41,818 nucleotides of DNA from Candidatus Omnitrophota bacterium (GTDB taxonomy: Bacteria > Omnitrophota > Gorgyraeia > Velamenicoccales > Velamenicoccaceae): positions 1 through 41,818 of the forward strand of contig JAQUOM010000001.1 in the NCBI GenBank assembly GCA_028717105.1, written 5' to 3'. The translations under genes were made by a program, and so were the position numbers. This document shows positions 1 to 6,898 of this stretch, one piece after another; positions within the stretch are counted from its first letter, which is position 1, and each line of letters starts with the position of its first letter. A model generated the notes under the pieces. It was not told the DNA's origin and searched no databases. It was given only the letters and a program-made list of their open reading frames with translations.

Positions 1-784
1 CGCACCACAAATACGGATCGTGGAGAAAAGCCACCAATCCGTTCTTTTTCTGATAGGAGACCATGGCGTCGATCTGCCGCCTCAATAATTCCAGGCGTTC
101 CGGCCGGACCCACAAGTCCCCCCGGGGAAGAGTATGTTGCATGTCGTCCTGGGCGACGATGACCGGATGAAACACCAGGCATTCCGCTCCGGCCTCGGCC
201 GACAACGGCATCATGTCCGCCAACTCCTCCAAATTTTCATTCATGACCGTCACCCAGACGGAGATCTGCGGCCCGCCCTCCGCGGACTTCTTTGCGTCGG
301 ACAAAAGGCGCAAGGCACGCAGCGCCCTGTCGTACGCCCCGGGAAACCTTCGGATGCCGTCGTGCGTCGCCGCCGTTTTTCCGTCTAAAGAAATAGCGAT
401 ATTCTTGAGGCCCGACGCGATGACCCTGCCGGCGACCGCCTCCGTATCGATCAGGCTGCCGTTCGTCACGGCCTCGATCGCCAAACCCCGCCGGACGGCA
501 TCGGCGACAATATCAAAAATGTCCGGCCTCAGGAACGGCTCGCCGCCCGTCAAAACGACGACGCTATCGGTCCCCCACCCGGCGACCTCGTCAAAGACCC
601 TCCGGCAGACAGACCTGTCGAGCTCTTCGTTTTTCAAGACGTGTTTGACGCCGCACATCCGGCAGTTAAAATTACACGCGTGAGAAAGGCTGACAAAAAC
701 CCAGTGGGGCCTGGCCAGCGGGACGCCCAGCGCCTCCGACACGCGATAGCGGCAGCTCGTTTCAAATGCACTCAAGATGTCCAT
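1..784 (-). CDS. Radical SAM enzyme, SPASM-like family (3' end outside window)
   Basis: This is the N-terminal ~261 residues of a radical SAM protein whose C-terminus lies beyond the window edge. The [4Fe-4S]/SAM motif CNFNCRMC (CxxxCxxC) sits at about residues 38-45, and GGEP, the SAM amino-group motif, follows near residue 79. The stretch NENLEELADMMPL, typical of the MoaA/PqqE/SPASM-type barrel, is further on. The ATG at 784 is preceded by a good AAGGAG Shine-Dalgarno about 5 bases away, 26 bases after the stop of the triple-fusion gene upstream, so the two are probably co-transcribed. It is a paralogue of the C-terminal third of that fusion and of the protein at 5743-6879. Substrate unknown; the context suggests tailoring of a glycan, lipid or peptide attached to the exported polymer. 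Any C-terminal SPASM cysteines cannot be seen. Confidence 0.88.
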   Translation of the reverse strand, partial: MDILSAFETSCRYRVSEALGVPLARPHWVFVSLSHACNFNCRMCGVKHVLKNEELDRSVCRRVFDEVAGWGTDSVVVLTGGEPFLRPDIFDIVADAVRRGLAIEAVTNGSLIDTEAVAGRVIASGLKNIAISLDGKTAATHDGIRRFPGAYDRALRALRLLSDAKKSAEGGPQISVWVTVMNENLEELADMMPLSAEAGAECLVFHPVIVAQDDMQHTLPRGDLWVRPERLELLRRQIDAMVSYQKKNGLVAFLHDPYLWC

Positions 785-810
785 CAGGCTCCTTCAGGAC
801 GTCCGCGCGG

Positions 811-3800
811 TCAATCGCAAAAACACGGCAAAAGACACGGCGCGGCGCAGGACTTCACCCTGCTGCGGGCCGCCTCGGCCCGCGAAGAATGATAGATCGA
901 ACGCAAGGATTCTCTTTTTACATTCCCATAACAATCAAAACAGGTCGTCACATCCCCCTGCGGGGCGATCAGCATGGTCCTGGCCCCGTAAAGACAGGAC
1001 ACGTCGCCGGCGCGCAGGGCCCCCCGGAAATACTGCTTGGTCAAAAGAAGATTGTGCTCTGAATTACGCACGAGCGGCGCGTTATCTCTCTTGAAACGGA
1101 CCAGGGCATCGATGGCTTCATCCAGGACGGGCCAACGCTGTGCAGGGACCCAGTATTTCACGCTGGAAGAACGTTCCTTCATTACAAGGTTGTTGGCCAG
1201 CAGTGGCTGAAACTGGATCGAATTGACGCCGAAGGATTTGCAGAACGCCGCAAGAGACGCAAGCTCCTCGAGGTTCTCGTTCAAAATAATCGAAATCGTG
1301 TTGACGTTGACGGCGGCGGCGCGTTTTTTAAGCCCTGAAAGCAATGTCAGCCCTCTGACCGTCCTGGCGAAACACCCCGGGGTGCCGCGGATGTCGTCGT
1401 GAATCTGCGGGCTTACGGCATCCAGGGAGATGCTTAAGGAAACGAACCCGGCAGTCAGGTAAGGCGCGAGCCGGGCCAAAAAAACCTCGTCCAAAAGGAT
1501 GCCGTTGGACAGGATGCCGATAGGATACCGTATTTTTTTTGCGTGGTCGCAGATTTCCCAGATATCCGGCCTCAGGAAAGGCTCTCCGCCGGAAAGAGCG
1601 AAACCGGCGACCCCCCATTGCTTGGCCTGCAGGATTAAAGCCTTGACGTCGCGCGTTGTCAATTCCTGGCGGCTGGCGTTGTGACGGATATCGCAGATGT
1701 TGCAGCTCAGATTACAGCGGTGCGTTGCATCGAAAATGATCAGTTCGGGCCGGACCCTCTTTCCTTTTTCCCCGGCGCAGCCGGCATCTGCGCCGGTCAT
1801 CCTTGCCGCGGCGATCTTTTTATACTCAACGATGTTGCCCAGGATATAGACGGCCTTGTGCAAGGCAAAGAACGCAAATATCTTGCCTTTCTCAAAGAAC
1901 GAAAGTCCTTTGCGGACCCGCGCCAGGCGCCGGCCCATGACATAAGAGAACCGCGGGATCTTCAAGGCGTTGACGATCGTGGCCCCGCAGAAAGACAACG
2001 GTCCCCGCGCATCCAATTCTTTGAGCAACGGCAAGTCCCTGTGGAGATACTGGGCGCGGTAATTGCCCCGGCCATAGCGGTAGGCCTGCCTCAGGAACGA
2101 AAACAGCGTCGGATGACAATCGTGAAAAATCTCGATATCGGGCTTATAAACAAAATGATGCCCGTTTTTGAAAAGCCGCCAGAAAAATTCAAGGTCCTCC
2201 CCTCCGGCCGTGGAAAAAGACGCATCGAACCTTTCTCCGTTCAGGCGTTCTTTTTTCAGCGAGACATTGCAGGTAGGAAAGAAGATGACACGCGGCTCGC
2301 CGTCAACAGACGCCTCCATGGCCCCGTCGCTCAAAAACTGGCTGACGAGCGCCTTTGTCTTGCCGGGATGGACCCGGCTCAAACCCCCGACGGCGGACGC
2401 CGCGCCTTCCGCCTCGTGGGCATCGACCATCTTTCTTACCCAGTCCCTCGCCGAAATGCAATCATCGTCGGTAAACGCGATGATTCTGCCCCGCGCGTGA
2501 CTGAGCCCCAGATTCCTGGCGGCCGCCGGGCCCCTGGAAGACTGCAGCAGGTAATGCAGGTTGTTTTTCTGACGGGCAAGAGCCTCCAGCATCGGCCGCG
2601 TCCCGTCGGTTGAGCCGTCGTCGACAACAATGATCTCGTACCGGTCTGAAGGGTAATCCTGGCCGAGGAGGGCGTCGAGGCAACGGCGCAGCCGGTCCCG
2701 GCGTTGACGGGTCGGAATAATAACAGATATATCTTTTTCGGGCCCATCGGCCAGGCGCGCGGAACTTCGCGCATTCTGCATCTGCGCGATCCGGTCGCGG
2801 ACCAGGGCGCCTTTGACGGAATCGCCGGCCCGTTGACCGGCCCGGACATAATAAGCCAGCGCCTCTTCGTAACGGCCGCAACGGGCCTCCTCCTCAGCCA
2901 GAAAGACATCATAATCCGCGAGGCCAAAAAAGGCCTCTCCGTTGTCGCCGCAGGCGCGGACATAAAAATCCATGGTTTCTAACCGCGTTGCAAGCGTATT
3001 GTTGTCCCGCATCGAGACCCACCGCGCCGGATTCTGGTCCTCGGAACAAGCGATGCCGAATTGTTCCCTGTGTTCATACAAAAGCGATCCCTTCACCAGG
3101 GCCAGAGGGTGATAATGGACCCCGTCGATGGACCTCTTGTTGCGCCGCAAAAATGCAGCTGTCTCAAGGACATCCTTTCGGGTCTCGCCGGGAAAACCGA
3201 TCACGATATTGACGTTCGTGCGGATACCCGCGGCCTTCGTGTCCCGCAAGACCCGTTCGGCGAGCAACGGATCGAACCCTTTGCCCATCTTACGCAGCAT
3301 GCGGCGGCTGGCGTGCTCCAATCCATAACTCACATGAGACCATCCGGCCTTTTTGAGCCGGGCGATAAAAGGCGCCGTCATTTCTTTGCGGATCAGCCCC
3401 TGGCCGCCCCACGTCACGCCCAGGTTGCGGCGGGCGAGGAGATCGCACAAGGCCTCAAGCATCGGGATGTCGCCGTTGAAAAGGGAATCGTTGAAGAAAA
3501 ACGATCTCACGGAAGGATGGCGCGATATCTGATGCGTCATTTCCGCGAAAACGTGGTCCGCGCTGCGCGACCTGTAGACCCCCCACAGGCGTGACTCGGC
3601 ACAAAAAAGGCAGGCATTCAGGCATCCGCGGCTCGTCGATAAAGGAAGCAGCTTCTCTGTATAGGATACCAGGTCGAAATCAGAATAATCGGCGAACGGC
3701 AAACTATCCAACGCCGCAGGCGCCGGGGCGCCGGGCAGGCTGACGATAGAACCTTCTGTGCACACGGCCGCGCCGGGCAGCGGGACGATCCGGCGGGTCC

Positions 3801-4296
3801 GGGCGGCAGAATCCATCATCCCGATAAAAACCTCTTCGCCTTCCCAGAAACACACGGCGTTGACAAAAGGATAGCGGTCCAGGAGGCCGGCGCCGCATTC
3901 ATTCTTGAAGCAATGAGGGCCGCCGCATACGATCAGGGACTGCGGCGTTCTCCTTTTGACCTCTTCGGCCAAAACCATCGCAAAAACGCTGTTGAGGCCG
4001 GTCAGGGTGAAACCGATAACATCGGCGCCATAGCCGGCGATCTCCTCGACGCATTGTTCGACGAAAGAATGATGCTTGGCAATGACCGCGCGTGCGTAAG
4101 ATTCGTCATACCAATCCGTCGGCTTTTCATACAATGCCTCTTCGCCGCGACGGCACAGATAACGATAAAAACGGATGTTCGCATCCAGGCAACGAACATC
4201 GAAACCCTTTGCCCTGCCGACGGCTTTAAGAAGGGCGATATTGTAAGGCGGACTCAAGACGCCCCAACAAGGGGCCTGGACCAATAGCGTTTTCAT
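811..4296 (-). CDS. Triple fusion: B12-binding radical SAM / GT2 glycosyltransferase / radical SAM
   Basis: The 1161-residue protein joins three enzymes. Residues ~1-170 form a cobalamin-binding-type Rossmann domain without an obvious DxHxxG base-off motif. Residues ~215-440 are a radical SAM barrel with CLNACLFC (Cys 225, 229, 232). A short TPR-like segment (~460-510) follows. Residues ~522-790 are a family-2 glycosyltransferase beginning DISVIIPT, with VVDDGS near 559 and FTDDDC near 610 for nucleotide-sugar/metal binding. Residues ~850-1161 are a second radical SAM domain with CNLSCNIC (Cys 861, 865, 868), SGGEP near 903 and a cysteine-rich SPASM-like tail, CAAPCLLPCFC. I chose the ATG at 4296, which follows AGGGGA; an in-frame TTG at 4323 would overlap the upstream gene. 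No internal stop or frameshift is needed to read through. Its two radical SAM parts match the separate neighbours at 4320-5753 and 5743-6879. Substrate unknown. Confidence 0.87.
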   Translation of the reverse strand: MKTLLVQAPCWGVLSPPYNIALLKAVGRAKGFDVRCLDANIRFYRYLCRRGEEALYEKPTDWYDESYARAVIAKHHSFVEQCVEEIAGYGADVIGFTLTGLNSVFAMVLAEEVKRRTPQSLIVCGGPHCFKNECGAGLLDRYPFVNAVCFWEGEEVFIGMMDSAARTRRIVPLPGAAVCTEGSIVSLPGAPAPAALDSLPFADYSDFDLVSYTEKLLPLSTSRGCLNACLFCAESRLWGVYRSRSADHVFAEMTHQISRHPSVRSFFFNDSLFNGDIPMLEALCDLLARRNLGVTWGGQGLIRKEMTAPFIARLKKAGWSHVSYGLEHASRRMLRKMGKGFDPLLAERVLRDTKAAGIRTNVNIVIGFPGETRKDVLETAAFLRRNKRSIDGVHYHPLALVKGSLLYEHREQFGIACSEDQNPARWVSMRDNNTLATRLETMDFYVRACGDNGEAFFGLADYDVFLAEEEARCGRYEEALAYYVRAGQRAGDSVKGALVRDRIAQMQNARSSARLADGPEKDISVIIPTRQRRDRLRRCLDALLGQDYPSDRYEIIVVDDGSTDGTRPMLEALARQKNNLHYLLQSSRGPAAARNLGLSHARGRIIAFTDDDCISARDWVRKMVDAHEAEGAASAVGGLSRVHPGKTKALVSQFLSDGAMEASVDGEPRVIFFPTCNVSLKKERLNGERFDASFSTAGGEDLEFFWRLFKNGHHFVYKPDIEIFHDCHPTLFSFLRQAYRYGRGNYRAQYLHRDLPLLKELDARGPLSFCGATIVNALKIPRFSYVMGRRLARVRKGLSFFEKGKIFAFFALHKAVYILGNIVEYKKIAAARMTGADAGCAGEKGKRVRPELIIFDATHRCNLSCNICDIRHNASRQELTTRDVKALILQAKQWGVAGFALSGGEPFLRPDIWEICDHAKKIRYPIGILSNGILLDEVFLARLAPYLTAGFVSLSISLDAVSPQIHDDIRGTPGCFARTVRGLTLLSGLKKRAAAVNVNTISIILNENLEELASLAAFCKSFGVNSIQFQPLLANNLVMKERSSSVKYWVPAQRWPVLDEAIDALVRFKRDNAPLVRNSEHNLLLTKQYFRGALRAGDVSCLYGARTMLIAPQGDVTTCFDCYGNVKRESLRSIYHSSRAEAARSRVKSCAAPCLLPCFCD

Positions 4297-4319
4297 GTTC
4301 AAGAGATGTCCCCTGTAAA

Positions 4320-5753
4320 TCAATACTGCACTTCACAATCATAATGACGGTGGACCTGGCGCGCCACGTCGCGGAAACGCAGTAACCGCTCTTTTCTGAT
4401 CTCCGGCGTGCTGTGCCTGCTATGCCATCCGTCGTCGTGAAACGTAATCCCGTATTCTTGAGGATGCGTCCCGAGGTAAGAATCGTCCTCGACATGGCAC
4501 CCTGTCACCTGGTCGAAGCAATCGATCGCCGACGCATGAGCCCTGATAAAATCCAGCGTCATCAGAAAATCGTCTTCCGTCTCGGTGGGATAACCAATCA
4601 TGAAAAAACAGTTAACGCCGATCCCCGCCCGGCGCGTATCCCGTATCACGCGCGAAATGGTCCTTAGGTCGGCGTTCTTTCTCATATCGCGCAAAACCCG
4701 CGGAGAACCGCTCTCGACGCCGTAGGCCAGGCTGACGCAGCCGGCCCGCCTCATCTTGCCCAGGAGTTTCGGCGTCATCTCTTTGCGCGCGCACGCCTTT
4801 GCCGACCAAAGAACGCGCAGGTCCAGCCGGATCAAATCGTCGCAAAGACGGTCCAGCCGCCGGATGTCGCCGTTGAAGGTGGAATCGACAATCTCAAACT
4901 GGTCGCGGCCGTATGCGGCGCGCAAAAAAAGGGCCTGCCGGATGACGGCGCCCGCCGACTGGAAACGATAGGACGTCCAAAGGGGGCTGTCCGCGCAAAA
5001 GGTACACCGGTTCACGCATCCGCGGCTCGTGACCAAAGGAAGGGAAGCCGCCGCATACCCCTCAAGCGCGTAATCCCCGTAATCCGGCGGCGGCAAGAGG
5101 TCCAGGTCGACCCACGACGAACGTCGCGGCGCCGTCTCCATCCGGCCGTCGCGAAAACAGATAGCGCCGGGTATCGCAGAAAGTCCTTTTCGCGCTTTCA
5201 CGGCCGCGAGGATCTCGCCCATCGACGGCTCTCCCTCCCCTTCGACAAGAACATCAAAAACCCCGCCGCGGACCAGACCGGGATGAAGGGACGCCGCAGC
5301 GGCGCCTTTTTTTTCCATGACCTTGCGGTATCTTCTCGCCTCCGGCCCTCCGCCCACAATGACGCAATCCGGGCAGCGCTCTTTGAGACGCCCGGCTATG
5401 ACGAAACTCGCGTTCACGGTCGACATATACAGGGAAAACCCGACGACCGACGGAGAATAAAAAAGGATGTCGTCAACCCACGCATCGATATGAGGATTCA
5501 TGAGCGGCAGGATCTCGCGCTCGAAGGACACCGGGAGGATAAAATGCTCCGGATAATTCAAGTCCCAGTAGATTTTTTGCGTGGCGATGGCGTGGAGGCG
5601 TTCGTTTAAATCCAGGCACACCGCGCTCCATCCTGAGGCCGCAAGAGAACTCTTGATCTGGCTGATGCCCACAGGAGGATGCAGGACCCCCCAGCCCGGT
5701 GCCACGACCAGGACGGCGTCCGCCTTCGCTGCAAGACGTTCGCTAAAAGACAT
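4320..5753 (-). CDS. B12-binding-domain radical SAM protein
   Basis: This 477-residue protein has the layout of the BchE/P-methylase-like class: an N-terminal cobalamin-binding-type domain (about residues 1-200, with VVAPGWGVLHPP near the start and VVGGGPEA in the middle), then a radical SAM barrel with SRGCVNRCTFCAD carrying the CxxxCxxC cluster ligands. GYPTE and the C-terminal half are also typical. It is clearly related to the N-terminal part of the next gene (compare SRGCLNACLFCAE). The ATG at 5753 overlaps the stop of the preceding radical SAM gene by 11 bases; an AGGAGG lies close upstream. Members of this class catalyse methylation or other radical C-C and C-S bond chemistry; the substrate cannot be told. 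The downstream fusion starts 23 bases after its stop, so translation is probably coupled. Confidence 0.87.
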   Translation of the reverse strand: MSFSERLAAKADAVLVVAPGWGVLHPPVGISQIKSSLAASGWSAVCLDLNERLHAIATQKIYWDLNYPEHFILPVSFEREILPLMNPHIDAWVDDILFYSPSVVGFSLYMSTVNASFVIAGRLKERCPDCVIVGGGPEARRYRKVMEKKGAAAASLHPGLVRGGVFDVLVEGEGEPSMGEILAAVKARKGLSAIPGAICFRDGRMETAPRRSSWVDLDLLPPPDYGDYALEGYAAASLPLVTSRGCVNRCTFCADSPLWTSYRFQSAGAVIRQALFLRAAYGRDQFEIVDSTFNGDIRRLDRLCDDLIRLDLRVLWSAKACARKEMTPKLLGKMRRAGCVSLAYGVESGSPRVLRDMRKNADLRTISRVIRDTRRAGIGVNCFFMIGYPTETEDDFLMTLDFIRAHASAIDCFDQVTGCHVEDDSYLGTHPQEYGITFHDDGWHSRHSTPEIRKERLLRFRDVARQVHRHYDCEVQY

Positions 5754-6879
5754 GGGCCTCCTGCCGTTCAAAAATCCTGCGCTTCTCAAAAAAGTCTTTG
5801 AGCTCGATAAATCCGTCCCGATAAGAACACCACTGAAGACACGGGGCAGCGCACCGGCGGATCAGCCGGCGATAGGACCGCGCCTTACCGGAAAACCAGA
5901 GCCGCTGCAGGGAATCGCGCGCCACGTCGCCGAAGTTCGCTTCGAACCGTTCCTGATTGACGCAGAAATAAAGCCGTCCCTCCTGCACGATCTGGAGGCG
6001 GTTGTATCCCGCATAACAGGGCATATCGGCCGGCCTCATCTTGCCGCTGAAATACTTCTTCATGAGATCCAATTGCCAGATCCCGTTGGCGATGCGCGCG
6101 TAATGGCCGCGGGACCTGCGTTTGTAGGCGATCAGTTTATCGAGGGCATCGGACAAAACGCCCAGGCGCGCCGGAGGCAGCAACCCCGGAGCAGGCCCCG
6201 AACGCTGTGTCTGGTCGATATTGTTGGGGACGACGGGCTGAAACATGACCCTCTCAACGCCCAGAGAGACACAGAGATCGACGACATCGCTTAATTCCTC
6301 CAGGTTGTCGTCCATAACGGTGCAAACACACACGAGGCGAGGCGACGGACGCCCGGCATCGCGCTTCATTTTTTCGAGAAGCGCGATATTCTCCTTGATG
6401 CGGGACAGGACGTTCTCGCCGCGGATCCTGCGAAAGGTCTCTTCGGTCGCGGCGTCGATGGAAATACTGAGCCAGTCCACACCCGACTCCAGGCAGCGGC
6501 CGATCGCTTCACGCCCCAATAAAACACCGTTGGTCACGACGACAGGGCTCAACCCTGCCTTCTTAGCGTCGGCAACGAGATCAAAAAGGTCCGGTCTCAA
6601 CAGGGGCTCGCCCCCGATGAAAAGGATGCTCTTGACGCCGAGCTGCCGCGTCTCGGCAATGATCTTGCGGAATGTCCCTGAATCAATCTCGACCTGCCGG
6701 CCCTGCGCCTTCAAAGAACGCTCCTGTGCGTGCATCTGGCACATCTTGCAGCGCAGATTACAGCTGAAACTGAAATTGACCTGGACGGTGTCCGGCGGCA
6801 ATAAAGGATAATCAATCCGGCGCGAAAGCCAGAATAAAAAATTCTTTGCGGCGAGTTTCAAGAGATATTTCCGGTCCAT
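5743..6879 (-). CDS. Radical SAM enzyme, SPASM-like family
   Basis: The protein is 378 residues, starting at the ATG at 6879, which has a strong GGAGGAGG-type ribosome site. The open frame continues upstream to 7209, but that part is only the shadow of the ABC ATPase gene. The core motif CNLRCKMC lies near residues 33-40, GGEPLLRPD near 80, and the C-terminus carries CAAPCLQWC, a short SPASM-like auxiliary-cluster region. It begins 19 bases after the ABC ATPase stop and overlaps the next B12-radical SAM gene, so it belongs to the same export operon. It is a paralogue of the partial protein at 1-784 and of the last domain of the fusion protein. Its target is unknown; possibilities include a sugar, lipid or peptide carried by the exported polymer. 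Confidence 0.87.
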   Translation of the reverse strand: MDRKYLLKLAAKNFLFWLSRRIDYPLLPPDTVQVNFSFSCNLRCKMCQMHAQERSLKAQGRQVEIDSGTFRKIIAETRQLGVKSILFIGGEPLLRPDLFDLVADAKKAGLSPVVVTNGVLLGREAIGRCLESGVDWLSISIDAATEETFRRIRGENVLSRIKENIALLEKMKRDAGRPSPRLVCVCTVMDDNLEELSDVVDLCVSLGVERVMFQPVVPNNIDQTQRSGPAPGLLPPARLGVLSDALDKLIAYKRRSRGHYARIANGIWQLDLMKKYFSGKMRPADMPCYAGYNRLQIVQEGRLYFCVNQERFEANFGDVARDSLQRLWFSGKARSYRRLIRRCAAPCLQWCSYRDGFIELKDFFEKRRIFERQEAHVF

Positions 6880-6898
6880 CCTGCCTCCTCCTGCACGC

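Noticed and set aside
1681..2613. A 310-codon plus-strand frame opposite the fusion gene, and many similar long plus-strand frames
   Set aside because: They lie opposite genes with clear domain motifs, show no motifs themselves and reflect the GC-rich codon pattern.
811..4296. The triple fusion as a frameshift or assembly artefact
   Set aside because: The frame is open throughout, the linkers are of reasonable length and each module is complete. An assembly chimera cannot be fully excluded without reads.
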